Source: Apiospora phragmitis (lineage: Eukaryota; Ascomycota; Sordariomycetes; Amphisphaeriales; Apiosporaceae). From it: a stretch of 64,000 nucleotides of DNA. A program made the position numbers and the translations under genes. Shown here one piece after another: positions 1-12,999 of the stretch; the stretch's first letter is position 1; each line of letters starts with the position of its first letter. Under the pieces are notes generated by a model. The model was not told where the DNA came from. It made no database searches and was given only the letters and a program-made list of their open reading frames with translations. The stretch spans positions 2,728,001 through 2,792,000 of the forward strand of contig JAQQWL010000001.1 in NCBI GenBank assembly GCA_038363925.1, given 5' to 3'.

Positions 1-168
1 CCCAAAAACTAATAATAATATTACATAATAATAATAGGAATAATTTAATTAAAAATTAATATAAAATCTTAAAAATACCGTTTTAGTCTCGAAACGCTTC
101 TACAATAGTTTTAATTTTAGATTTAGAGTTAGATTTAATTATAACGGCTTTCGGCGTTAATAATAAAA

Positions 169-814
169 TATTACGACCTAGCCTAATTATACGGCCTAGA
201 CCTATAAGTTAACGGCACGGAACTACGATGCCCCGACAGGGCTACGATATTACCAGCACCGATAGAACCGCTAGTTATATTAATATAAACTTACTTATAT
301 TTCGCGACCGACTAACGCCTTATATAAATACTCCGCCATTAGCGATAAGCCGGATGGGCTCCTAAGTAAAAAAGATAAAGGACGGAGGTCACGTAACGGA
401 TTATAAGGATTACTAGCTTAGGTAGAATAAGCTATTGAGCTAGTGAGCTTAGAGGCTTAGGGGATTATTAACTAAATTAGGAATAAATTACTAAGCTAGA
501 AGAATTAGTAAAAAAGGGATTAGATATATAATAATAAACGTTCCTTATATATTTTATATAAATACTTTTTATTTTAGTAATTAATTTAAGTATTAATTTT
601 AATTTATTAATAAAGTATATTATTTTAATAATTTTATTATAAATATTTTTACGTTTATACCTTTACGTTATATTTATTCTTACGGTTATTATATATTATA
701 TTAATAAAAGCGGACTTTTATTATACGTTTAAATACTTTTTCGTATTATTAAATATAAACCTTTTAATACGTTTTATTAAGTTTTTATTTAAACCTTTAA
801 TAACGTTCGTTATA
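169..814 (+). repeat. 5' LTR of element A
   Basis: This is a 646 bp LTR. It starts TATTACGACC (TG changed to TA, as RIP would do) and ends GTTCGTTATA (CA changed to TA). Its reverse complement aligns along its length with the LTR at 4071-4689 and more weakly with 10024-10620. It keeps a segment (CGGTTCTATCGGTGCTGG on the complementary strand) that is also recognisable in the LTR at 18684-19084 but missing at 4071-4689. Confidence 0.8.
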
Positions 815-929
815 TTTTAATTACTTTTATTCTTACAAGTTATTACTTAAACCTTTAAATAATAATACTTATAAAAACTATATTTATACCTAGACTTAAT
901 AATCCCCTCGTTACGGGAAGGCTTTTATT

Positions 930-2000
930 ATTACCGCGAGTACCCCTTAACGAGACCCCGCTATAAAGGTAGATAGCGATAATAGCGACGACGGCTTTAC
1001 CCGATAAGCGTTAACTAAACGAATTAAGGAATTTAAGTAAAAAAACGCTAACTATTAATACTATTACGCTAAGCTCGAAAAGGAACGTAATACCTTTTTA
1101 ATACGGGAAAACCTAAGATAGATACCCGATATCGGTAAGTTATGCGAAAAAGTATAACTCTTCTGTACCGCCGCTAATATTATTTAAACCCTTATCGCTT
1201 TAAAGAAAAGGATAAAGATCAGTTTATTTACGCTATTCGACGGGACGAATGGGAACCTCTGAAAATTCCTCGTTTAAATTAAAACCTATTAGCGGTTTTA
1301 TAAAGAAATGTTCGAAGACTTTACTTAGGGAATTATTTACGCCGCCTCGTTTTTTAAAAGTAAAGTACTTATTTAATTTAAACTTTATTTTAACGAACTT
1401 ATAAAAAATAATTAGTAAATTAAACTATGCCGTACAGAGGTATAACGTATTTTCGAAAGTTACGATAGTTTCGAAAACGCCTTTAAATCACTTTTTTAAA
1501 ACCCTAACGAAAAACGATAGGTAGAAAGAGAGCTTAAAACTCTTAAGTAAAAAGGATTAACCGCCGTTTATACCGCCGAGTTTTAACGTATTATAGCCCG
1601 ACTAAATTATACCGAAGCTATTAAAATTATAATATATTATTAAGAATTAAAAAAAAAACGTTAAGAACGAACTTAGCCGGCTCGATACCCCCGATAATTT
1701 TCTTTTATATATAAAGCTTATAATTAAGATTAATACTCGTATATATAAATAACGCCGGGAAAAATAAAGCGGATAATAACGATAAACTAGTTAAATTTAA
1801 GCTAATATAAAATAATTACGTTATAATTATAATATATAGCTTAGAAATATTACCGTATATAATTATTATAATAAACTTATAAATTTCGACGCTATTAAGT
1901 ACGATAAAAACGATAAAAAATAAAGTATTACCTGCTATAACTATTAAAAAAAAGGGCATTACTCTCGAAAATATTAAGCCCCGAGGAAGGATTATCGGAA
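930..2000 (+). pseudogene. Decayed gag of element A with zinc knuckle
   Basis: This stretch corresponds to the gag region of elements B and C on the other strand. A nucleocapsid CCHC motif can be read near 1934-1976 as C-Y-N-Y-stop-K-K-G-H-Y-S-R, where the second cysteine and the following glycine have been changed in the way RIP acts. Many other stops occur. Gag would package the retrotransposon RNA into virus-like particles; here only a relic remains. The boundaries are approximate. Confidence 0.6.
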
Positions 2001-4070
2001 AGTCCCCGAAGGACGACACGTTAACGCTATACGAAACGAGGACACCCTTGTATTAATTATTAAAAGAGGTAGCGTTATTACCGACTACGGCGGCTTATCC
2101 TAGACAGCTTATTACGACAATAAGTATACCTCTTACTTAGCGGATAAAAAATAAACGGGATAATTCTTTAAGGCCCCGAAAAATAAGGGTAGCTATAACC
2201 GAAGCCTCGTAATAATAAGCCGAGAGCGCGCCCCTATATATAATAAAAGAAGCGATTTTACCGAAAATATTACGAGCTAGCCAGAATAGTCGACGGGCTA
2301 TAAACGCCTAGTCGGTATATTAATAAACGAGCTTATAAGAGAAATTACCGAATTTAGAAATCTTAGGAATAACGGGTAGCTAGCTATCCCGGGTATTCCC
2401 TATCTAAATTCGAAACACCTACGCTAAGTACTTATTATAATAGGATTTAGTTAAGGAATTTATAATAACTACGCGGTAAGCGATAACCCTCGGGTCTCTT
2501 TTATAAGCGAAATATACTTTACGTTCTCGTAAATTTTATACGTATACGACGCTTATACGGAACACCTCGCGAAGAAACTCGAAAACGAATAGTTTCTTTA
2601 ACGAATCGGTAAACGGGCTATTATACGCCTATACCCCGATTACGTAATCGGGAAAATTAAAACGTCGATCCCTAATAAATAACGCGCGTACTTATTAATA
2701 TAAAAAAACTTAAAGTAACTATAATAATATTACTTAAAAAGATAGGATTAAAAAGAGTATATCGAGGATTAATACCTTAAGTACGCTTAAAAAAAATCGC
2801 GAGCCTATAAACGTTTAAAAGAAAGCGCTTAATACTTTTAAAACGTATAGGTATACGCTTAATAAGAAAACCTTTTTATTATAATAAAAGACTTATAAAG
2901 CGCCTATAAATTTTAACGAACCTAATAAACCTTTAAACCGCCCGAAAAACCCGAATTTTAAGTATTAGGGACAGTACTATATACGAGGAGGAGTATAAAA
3001 ACACCTCCGTTAAAATATTAAGAGGAAGCTCCTTATAAAGAAAGAAGGGAACGATAACGACGATAAAACGGTTAATCGTAAGACTTTATTACCTACCTAG
3101 AAGGATATCGGTCGGGAAATAAACGCCGTTAAATATAAGAGGATAATACTAGGCGGATTGAAAAAGGTTTTTATATTAAATAACGGATAATCGAGCTATT
3201 TACGAGTATATTATTTTAATAATAAGCGTAAAAGGAGTTTATATTAAAGCGTTATTTAATAATAAAATATAAAGAAACTATATTTTATTATAAATAGTTA
3301 ATTACTTAGAACTCGAATAATAGGAAAAAAACGCCCTATACCGACTTAAAACGGTTAATAGAGAACTTATAATTTACGGAGAATAGAAGTACGGAAAGAA
3401 GTCGCGAACCTTCCGGTTAATATCGGAAAACGTTACGAATAAATTACGTATAATATTACGGACGTTATAAGATACGATATAATTTTAAGGATACCTTAAT
3501 TACGGGTAAATAATTTTAAAATTAATTAAAGAATAGGTTAATTTTAATAAGATATATTAAAAAGAGGTTTAATCGATAGGTAGCGGTTTAAAAAATAACC
3601 CTCTAATAAATTTAAAGTATTTAAAATATATATTATTATTAAAAAACTTAAGCTAAACGTTATAACGATTATATTAAAAAAATATCGGTAATTCGAAGCT
3701 CTTTTTAATAAAAAACTAAAAATAGGCTTACCGTTTTATATATAATAAAATTACGAGATACTTTTTAAAAATAAGAAAGAACCCTTATTTATATTTATAT
3801 ATAAATTCAATTAAGAGTACGAATAAGCCCTAAGAAAGTATATTACGAAAAACCTCGAGAAAGGAGTTATACATTATTTATATCGCTAATAGGCTTCCTT
3901 ATCCTCTTCGTTTTAAAAAAGAGTAAAAACGGGAAACCTAAGTAGCGTATATATATCGATTATTAAAAGCTTAACGAAATTATTATTAAAAACCGGTACC
4001 TTTTACCTTTAATTAGCGACCTACGAAATAAGTTATTATACGTTAAAATCTTTATAACGCTTAACCTCCT

Positions 4071-4689
4071 TATAACGAACGCTACTAGGGGTCTAAATAG
4101 AAACCTGGTAAAACGTACCGAAGGGTTTATGTTTAACAATACGAGAAAGTATCTAAACGTGCGATAAAGGTCCGCTTTTATCGATATAATATGTAATAGC
4201 CGTAGGAATAAATATAACATAAGGGTATAAACGGGAAGGTATTTATAATAGGGTTATTAAAGTAATATGCTTTATTAATAAGTTAAGATTAATACTTAAA
4301 TTAATTATTAAAATAGATAGTGTTTATATAAAATATATAGGGAACGTTTATTATTATCTATTTAATTCTTCGTTTATTAATTCTTTTAGTTTAATAGTTT
4401 ATTGCTAATTTGGTTAGTAATCCCCTAAGCCTTTAGGCTTACTAGCTTAGTAGCTTATTCCTCCTAAGCTAGTAATCCTTATAATTTGTTATATAACCTC
4501 CGTCTTTTATCCTTTTTACTTAGGAGCTTATCCGGCTTATCGCTAATTGCGGAGTGTTTATACGAGGCGTTAGTTAGTCGCGAGATATAAGTAAGTTTAT
4601 ATTAATAATATCGTAGCCTAGTTGGGGTATCGTAGTTCCGTGCCGTTAATTTATAAATTTAAGCCGTATAATTAAGCTAGGTCGTAATA
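4071..4689 (-). repeat. 3' LTR of element B
   Basis: This 619 bp LTR reads TATAACGAAC at its low-coordinate end and GGTCGTAATA at its high-coordinate end. On the minus strand that is TA(TG)TTACGACC ... GTTCGTTATA(CA). It is the inverted counterpart of the LTR at 169-814. Confidence 0.8.
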
Positions 4690-7600
4690 TTATCCTTCTT
4701 TTTCCGACTATTTTATTCTTAAAGTACTAAGTTCTTATAAATACCTTAATCTTTTTATTTCGTTAAGTTTTTAATAAGTTCCCTTTTTTTATTTTTATTA
4801 TAATATATTATTTATTATAATATTTAATTATATTAAAAAAATTTTCGTTTTAAATTTTAAAAAACCGAATAACGTTATAACTTTATTACGCTTATTAATA
4901 AGTTTAATATTAAAATTATACTTTATTTTTTATATTCGTTTTAAAAATAGGCGTATAAAATAATAAAAGGTTTAAATCGTTACCGTAAGTATATTCGTTT
5001 CGGGGTATCCTATAACGGTTTGGGAACGTTAATATCGGCCGTTTCTCGTATTAGAAACGAGTTTCGTTACTTTCGTACTACCGAATAAGAAGCTAGCGAC
5101 TCGCTTCGTTAAGTTAGCGAGGCTTTAGAACGGGCTTATCGGGAGGCTTAAAAAGCTTTTTTCTAATTAGAGCGGATTAGGGTTTAGCGGGAATCCTTAG
5201 TAACTCGTAGTATTAAGATAGCGAAGCGTGGCCTCCGTTCTTTAAACGAGTTAGAGACGTAAAAGCGTATCGAGTTTAAAGCCGTAATTAACGTTTATAA
5301 CTTCGGTATATTTAATATAATCGATTAGTTCGGGATAAATATTAATTTCTCGATCCCGTCCTTTTTTTAAACTTTTAAAGCTCCTTTAAAACGTTCTTTA
5401 AATATTTTTTAAGTTTTTAAGTATTATTTTTTAGTGGGTACATTTTTTATTAAACGAAATATTAAAATCCTCGTCCTTTTTTTTATTGCTAATTTCTTTA
5501 ATTTCGTATTCGTGCTAATTTATTTCGACTTTTAATTATATATCGATTAAGGTTTCCTCGGCTATTAATTCGAGTAACGAAATATAAAATATAGAATATA
5601 TCTATATTATCTTAAGTAATAATAATCGATAATTAGTTTTTAAAATAGCTTTTATAATTTTAAATAGTCCGATTTTTTTAAAGTTTAATTTATTGCTAGG
5701 TCGCTTTGTTTTAATATTTCGTCGAAGGAAGTAAACTTTTTTCCCTCTTTAAAAGTTAATCCTTTTAACCTTATTTAGTTAGCGTATTTCTTTATTCGTT
5801 TTTAAAGGAAAATAAGTTTTCGTTATAATACTATTTATAATTTTTTTAGTTTTTTGACTTATATAGTTACGGTAGGTGTTAACTTTTTTTTTAAAGGTTT
5901 CCGGGTAATTTCTAAGTCGTACTTATAGTTAGTCCGAAATAGTAAAATGCGCGTTATTTCGTTATCGGCGCTATTATATACGAATTACGCTATAAGTAAT
6001 AGCGTTACTTAATTATTTTACTCGTAATTGACGTAGTAGCGTAAATACTGTTTTAAAGTTTAGTTTATTCTTTCGGTTTATCCGTCCGTTTAGGGGTAAT
6101 AGGTTATAAATAACTTATGTTTAATACCGAGTTACGTTATAAATAACTTTTAAAGCTTGGCCGTAAATAGTTTATCTCAATCAAAAATAATCGTTTCTAA
6201 TAGCCCGTATTAATTAATAATAGTACGGAAGAAGGTGTAAGTTAAATCGCTAGTATCGCTAAACTCTTTATACGGTAGGAAGTAGGTATATTTCGTAAGT
6301 TTATCCGTAATTACTAGGATATTATCGTAGCTAACCTTAGTTAGTAGTTTTTTTAATAAGAGTAGCTTAATTATAAAATCGAGCGCGATTGTTTTTTACG
6401 CCCGGTTTAGCGGTAGAATTGGCTATAATTCTCTGTACGGTTAATATTTTACGGACTTAACTTTATTATATAGGTCGTACTTATTAATAATCCTGGCCAC
6501 GGTTAATTTAAAGTTTTTATAATCGAATTACTTAGTAATTCGTTTTTAGGTCTTAAATACTCTTTAATATTTATACGCGGGATACTTATAGAAGTTTTTA
6601 ATAAAGTCTTCCCGGTACTGCTTAAAGATATAGATCTTATTTCGATAAAAAATAAGACCGTTACGGTTTTCGAGTTAATCCTTAACGTAATTAATAAAAT
6701 CGAGGGTTCGGCCCGGTTATTTAAACTTAATAACTTATTCGTTATTATATTAAACGTGGTTCGTAGCGTTTAATTATTATAATAATATAAAGTTGCCGTT
6801 TTAGTTTTATTTAAAAATAGTTTTAGTTTTAAATAAGATTTCTTTTTAATAATTAGGTCGCTTACTTAATACGTTAACGCGACCGTTTTCGCTATTTTTT
6901 TCGGTAAATAATAGCGAAGTTAAATTTTAAAAGAAATTTAAACTATTATACTTATTATTTATTTAACTCTTTCGTAATAATAAATATTTTAAGATTCTTA
7001 TAATTAATATAAACCCTTATTAGTTTTATTATTTTATTAAAATAATGTCTCTATTTTTTAAATGTTTTAATAATGGTTATTAATTCTTTATCGTAGATTT
7101 AATAATTAAGCTCGGGTTTATTTAGTTTTTTCGAAAAAAATACGATAAGGTGCGACTTTCCGTTATCGTCCCGTTAATTTAGCTGCCCCCCGATCGGATA
7201 GTCCGATACGTCGGTTTCGACCTTAAAAAGTCTAGCTAGATCTGTTATATAAAGTATTAGTTCGCTAAGAATTCGCTCCTTTATTATTTAAAAGGCGGTT
7301 TTCTCCGTTTCCGTCTACTTAAATAGTTCGTTTTTTTTATTAGGTTTATGAGGGGTGTCGCTAACCTGTTAAATCCGGGGATAAAGATCCGGTAATAATT
7401 AATTAATTTTAAAAAGGATTTAATTTCCGTAACGTTTATAGGCGTAAGCTATTCCTTAATTATTACGATTTTTAATCATTTTATTCGTATTTTTTTAAAA
7501 AATATTATATATTTTATAAACGTAATTATTTATTAATAAAACTCGCTTTTTTTAAGTTTATTAATAAATTAATATTTTATAACTTTTAAAGTATTAACTT

Positions 7601-10018
7601 TATATACTTTTTATATTATTTTTTATTTTTAAAATAAATAAAGATATTATCGAGGTATATTATAACGAACTTATCGAGGGACTCGTATAAAATATAGTTA
7701 ATTATTAATTAAAAACTAATTAACGCGTTAATTAATTTAAATAGTATAGCTTAGTATTCGAAATATTTATATTTCGTTCGGAACGCGGTTTTCTATTCTT
7801 TTCCTTTCTTAATACGGATTAGGTTATATATATTAAGGAGGTTAAATGATATAAAGATTTTAATATGTAATAATTTATCCTATAAATTACTAATTAAAAG
7901 CAAGGGGTACCGGTTTTTAATAATAATTTCGTTAAGTTTTTAATAATCGATATATATACGCCACCTAGGTTTCCCGTCTTTACTCTTTTTTAAAATGAAG
8001 AGGATAGGGAAGCCTACTAGCGATATAAATAATCGTATAACTCTTTTTTCGAGGTTTTCCGTAATATACTTTTTTAAGGCTTATTCGTATTCCTGGTTAA
8101 GTTTATATATAAGTATAAATAGGGGTTCTTTCTTATTTTTAAAGTGTATCTCGTAATCCCACCGCGTATAAAGTAGTAAGCCTGTTTTTAATTTCCTATT
8201 AAAAAGAGCTTCGAATTACCGGTACTTTTTTAATATAATTATTATAACGTTCGGCTTAGGTTTTTTAATAATAATATATATTTTAAATACTTTAAGTTTA
8301 TTAAGAAGTCGCTCTTTAAACCGTTACTTATCGATTAAACCTATTCTTAATATATCTTATTAAAGTTAGCCTATTTTCTAATTAATTTTAAAATTACTTA
8401 CCCGTAATTAAGGTATCCTTAAAATTATATCGTATCTTGCGACGTTCGTAATATTATACGTGATTTGTTCGTGACGTTTTCCGATATCGACCGGAAAATT
8501 CGCGACTTCCTTTTATACTTCTCTCTTTTTCGTAAGTTATAAGTCCTCTATCGATAGTTTTAAATCGGTATGGGGCGTTTTTCTCCTATTATTTTAATTT
8601 TAAGCGGTTAATGATTTATAATAAGATATAGTTTTTTTACGCTCCGCTATCGAGTAACGCTTTAATATAAACTCTTTTTACGCTTATTATTAAAATAATA
8701 TATTTATAAATATCTTAATTATTTATTATTTAATATAGGGACCTTTTTTAATCCGCTTAATATTATCCCCTTATATTTAGCGGCGTCTATTTCCCGACCG
8801 ATATCTTTTTAAGTAAATAATAAGGTCTCGTAACCGATCGTTCTATTATTATTATTATTCTCTCTTTTCTTTATAAGGAGCTTCTTAATATACCGGTAAA
8901 AGTGTTTTTATACCCCTCCCCGTATATAATATTATCCTTAATATTTAGAATTCGGGTTTTTTAGGTAATTCGGAAGTTTATTAGGTTCGTTAAAATTTAT
9001 AAGCGTTTTATAAGTATTTAATTATAATAAAGGGGTTTTTTTATTAGGCGTATACTTATACGTTTTAAAAATATTAAGCGCTTTTTTTTAAACGTTTATA
9101 AGCCCGCGATTTTTTTTAAGCGTATTTAAAGTATTAATCCTTAAAATATTCCTTTTAATCCTATTTTTTTAAGTAATATTTTCGTAATTATTTTAAATCT
9201 TTTTATATTAATAAGTACGCGCGTTATTTATTAAAAATCGATGTTTTGACTTTCCCGATTATATAATCGGGGTATAAGTTCGTAATAACTCGTTTATTTA
9301 TTTATTAAAGAAACTATTTATTTTTAAGTTTTTTTATAAAATATTTTATATAAATATTATATACGTATAAAATTTATAAGAGCGTAAAATATATTTCGCT
9401 TATAAAAAGGATTCGGGGGTTATCGCTTATTACGTAATTACCGCGGATTTTTTAATCGAATCCTGCCGTAATAAGTACTTAACGTAGGTGTTTTAAAATT
9501 AAGTAAGGGATACCTAGGATAACTAGTTATTTATTATTTTTAAGGTTTTTAAATTCGGTAAGTTTTTTTATAAGCTCGTTTATTAATATACCGACTAGGC
9601 GTTTGTAGCCCGTCGATTATTTTAATTAGCTCGTAATATCTTTAGTAAAATCGCTTTTCCTATTATATATAAGGGCGCGTTTTTAGCTTATTATTACGAA
9701 GTTTCGGTTATAGTTACCCTTATTTTTCGGGGCTATAAAGAATTATTCCGTTCTTTTTCTATCCGCTAAGTAAGAGGTATACTTATTATCGTAATAAGCT
9801 GTTTAAGATAAGCCGCCGTGGTCGGTAATAACGCTACCTCTTTTAATAATTAATATAAGGGTGTCCTCGTTTCGTATAATATTAACGTGTTATCTTTCAG
9901 GAATTTTTTAATAATCCTTTTTCGGGGCTCGGTATTTTTAAAAGTAATATCCTTTTTTTTAATAATTATAATAAATAATATTTTATTTTTTATTATTTTT
10001 ATTATATTTAATAACGTC

Positions 10019-10023
10019 GAGAT
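10019..10023. repeat. Target-site duplication of element C, left copy
   Basis: The bases GAGAT lie directly next to the left LTR end. The other copy is AAGAT at 17733-17737. The single difference is G to A, the change RIP makes. The sequence on either side matches continuous gag of element A read in reverse, which supports a true insertion site. Confidence 0.7.
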
Positions 10024-10620
10024 TGTAACGAACGGCTATCGGGGTCTAAAAGAAACCTCGTTAAACGTGCTTAGGGTTTATATTAATTAAGACGAGAAAG
10101 TATTTAAACGTATAAAAGACTCGGTCTTTTAATATAATAAGTAATATCTTAATTAATTATAAAACTTAATTAAAAAGTATAATAAGTTTATTAAAATAAT
10201 ATACTTTATTAATATATTAAATTAATATTTAAATTAATTATTAAAATAAAGAGTATTTATATAAAGTATATAAGAAAGGTTTATTATTATATATTTAATC
10301 TCTCTTTTACCGATCGTTTTAGCTCTCGGGGATCTCGTAAGATCTTGTCGAGCCGGCTCTTTAAATCTCGCTAAAATCCCGAGATCCGTTACGTAACGCG
10401 GCTGTCCGCCGAGGTCCTTCGATGCGGTCGTATGTGTCCATCCTTTTTGCCCTTAGGTTTGGTATCGCGGTGGGAGCCTTAACTGGTTATTGTTCGTAGT
10501 ATTAGTCGTGGCGAGTTCTGGACGATTATTAAGGCTGATCGAGCTAGTAAGCGCCGCGGGGTATTGTGGTGCCGTTCCGTGAAGTAGGTCTAGGTCGCGT
10601 AAATAAGCTAGGTCGTAATA
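10024..10620 (-). repeat. 3' LTR of element C
   Basis: This 597 bp LTR starts TGTAACGAAC on the plus strand, so its minus-strand end is the canonical CA. It closes with GGTCGTAATA. It matches 17136-17732 in length and sequence, differing mainly by transitions. It contains a GC-richer patch (about 10305-10620) that escaped much of the RIP. Confidence 0.85.
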
Positions 10621-11349
10621 CTATTTTTTCCCTCTTATTTATTTTATTTTTAAAGCGTTAAGTCGTTATAAATACTTTTATTTATTTAGTTTTTTAAGTT
10701 TTTAATAAGTTCTCTCTTTTTATTTTTATTATAATATGTGCTTATTATATCAGGTCGTGTTAAGAAACGTCGCGCGTAAAAATATTCGAAAATTAAAAAA
10801 TCTCGCACTTATAATCTTTTTACGCAAGCTATTTTTAAAAATCCCGTCGAAATACCGGACGGTTATTCTTATTATATTCGCCGTAGTTTTATTTATTATA
10901 CTTCGCCCGATAATTCTTCTCGCTACGGCGAATATATCGTTAACTATTAATTTAGTTACGATATAGGATTTTTTACGAAGGTTTTAATAAACGCCGCTTT
11001 ATAATGTTCGAAATTAGAGGCGGAAATCGAAAAAGTTAAGGAGCGTCGTCGTAAAATAGATACGAAGGTATAACGTTTTCGTAAGTAGAAAAAATTACGG
11101 TTCGAAAAAATAATGCGAGCGGTTTAGCGTAGGCTTATTTCTATTAAGGAATTAAAGCGCGTTAAGCGTAAGGAGGCGGAGGAAGAGGCTCGTTATAAGG
11201 CGGCTGCCGAGCTGTCTTAAAAAACTATTCCTACGTTACTTTCTAACTTCGCGTTCGATTAGAACGAGTTATACCTTAACGTTTTATTAAAACCGTTATT
11301 ATTAACTAATTTCGGGCTCGTTCTTTAAAGCGCTGGAGTTCCTGAGCGG

Positions 11350-12650
11350 CGTTCTCCAGGTATTTCTTAGGTTCTTAGGTGTTATTTTTTAGTGGGTACC
11401 CTTTTTACTTGACGAGGTATCTCTATCCTTATCCGACTCGTTTCTTATTAAGGATGGTTTCGATTTCGTATTCGTACTGATTTGTTTTAATTTCTAGTTA
11501 CGTTTCGATTTTCGCGTTTATTAAGGTTAGTTCGAGTAATAAGGTATAAAAAATAAGGTGTATCCGTATTGTTTTAAGTAACGATAATCGATAATTAGTT
11601 TTTAAAATAACTTTTACGATTTTAAACGGTTTAATCTTTTTAAAGTCTAATTTATCGCTAAGTCGTTTAGTTTTAATATTTTGTCGGAGGAGGTAAACTT
11701 TTCTTCCCTCTTTTAAGATAGGTCCCTTTATTTTTTTCTTATTAACGTATTTCTTTATTCGATTTTAAAGAAAGATAAGGTCTTCTTGTAACGATATTTA
11801 AAGTTTTCTTAATTTTTCGACTTAAATAGTCGCTATCGGTATTAACTCTCCTTTTAACGGTATTCGAGTAATGTCGGGATTAAACCCGTAGTTTGCCTTA
11901 AAGGGTAATATATACGTAGTTTCGTTATTCGCGTTATTATATACAAATTACGCTATAAGTAGTAGTCGTACTTAGTTATTTTGTTTATAGTTAACGTAGT
12001 ATCGTAAATACTGTTTAAGCGTCTAATTTATACGTTCCGTTTATCCGTCGGTTTATAGGTGGTAGGCTATAGATAATTTATGCTTAACTCTAAATTATGC
12101 TATAAGGGATTTCTAGAATTTATTAGTAAATAATTTATCTCGGTCGGAGATAATTGTTTCTGGTAATCCGTATTAATTAATAAGGGTTCTAAAGAAGGTA
12201 TACGCCAGGTTATTTATGTTGCTTATTTTTTTATAGGGTAGGAAGTAAGTGTATTTAGTAAGCTTATCGGTGATTACTAGCACGTTGTTGTACTTGACCT
12301 TAGTTAATGGTTCCTTGGATGGTAATAATTTAATGATAAAGTCTAGTGTAATTATTTTCCAGGCTTTATTTAGGGGTAGTATAGGTTATAACTCCTTATA
12401 TAGTTAGTGTTGTGCGGCCTTGGCTTTGTTATAAAGGTCGTATTCGTTAATTACTTTAGCTATTCGTTCTTTAAAATTCTTATAATCGAATTATTTATTA
12501 ATTCGTTTCTAGGTTTTAAAGATTCCTTGGTGTTTATAGGCGGGGTATGTATAGAATTCTTTAATAAACTTATTTTAATACTATTCGAAGATATCGATCT
12601 TACCGTAGTAGTATTTAAGTCTATTTTAGCCCGCGAAGTCTATATTTTTA
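11350..12650 (-). pseudogene. Decayed integrase region of element C
   Basis: Near 12110-12170 on the minus strand a segment like GLPETIISDRDKLFT can be read, typical of the integrase core (the Asp of SDRD belongs to the DDE triad). It lies between the RT region and the 3' LTR, which gives the gypsy order gag-RT-INT. Stops are frequent. The matching region of element B is near 6160-6260. The extent is approximate. Confidence 0.6.
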
Positions 12651-12999
12651 AGGGTGTTTTCCTTAAATTTCTTAATCTATTTTTTATAGAATTATACTTT
12701 ATAAATAGTTTAAATATGTCGTAATAATATTAAGTTTCTATCCTTATTGTATATAAAAATCGTACGCGTTTTTAATAGCACGTTTTATTAATAGTTTAAT
12801 CGTTTATTTAAAGCGTCGGCCCTTCCGTTTTTACTACCCTTCCGGTAAATAATAACGAAATTAAATTCCGATAAGAATTTTAGCCATCTTACTTATTATT
12901 TATTTAACTCTTTATTAATAATAAACGTAGTAAAGTTCTTATAATCCGTATAAACCTTTATTAGTTTTATAATATTATTTAAGTAATATTTCTATTTTT

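Larger units (their letters stand above)
169..4070 (+). mobile_element. Ty3/gypsy-type element A, 5' part, plus strand
   Basis: Element A begins with a 5' LTR (169-814), followed by gag-like sequence with a decayed CCHC zinc knuckle near 1934-1976, then protease/pol sequence. Near 3955-4065 the reverse transcriptase entry motif can be read (DYRKLNEI, then KNRYPLPLI). It stops at 4070, where the LTR of element B starts in the opposite orientation. The rest of A (RT core, RNase H, integrase, 3' LTR) was not found in the window. The internal sequence is homologous to the reverse complement of elements B and C. It is heavily RIP-mutated and cannot code for a functional protein. Confidence 0.8.

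Noticed and set aside
1816..2019. 67-codon minus-strand frame with hydrophobic residues
   Set aside because: It lies antisense to the zinc-knuckle region of element A gag; the I/F/L-rich translation is an effect of AT-rich RIP sequence.
12407..12724. 105-codon plus-strand frame rich in F, L and V
   Set aside because: It is antisense to the integrase region of element C and has AT-driven composition only.
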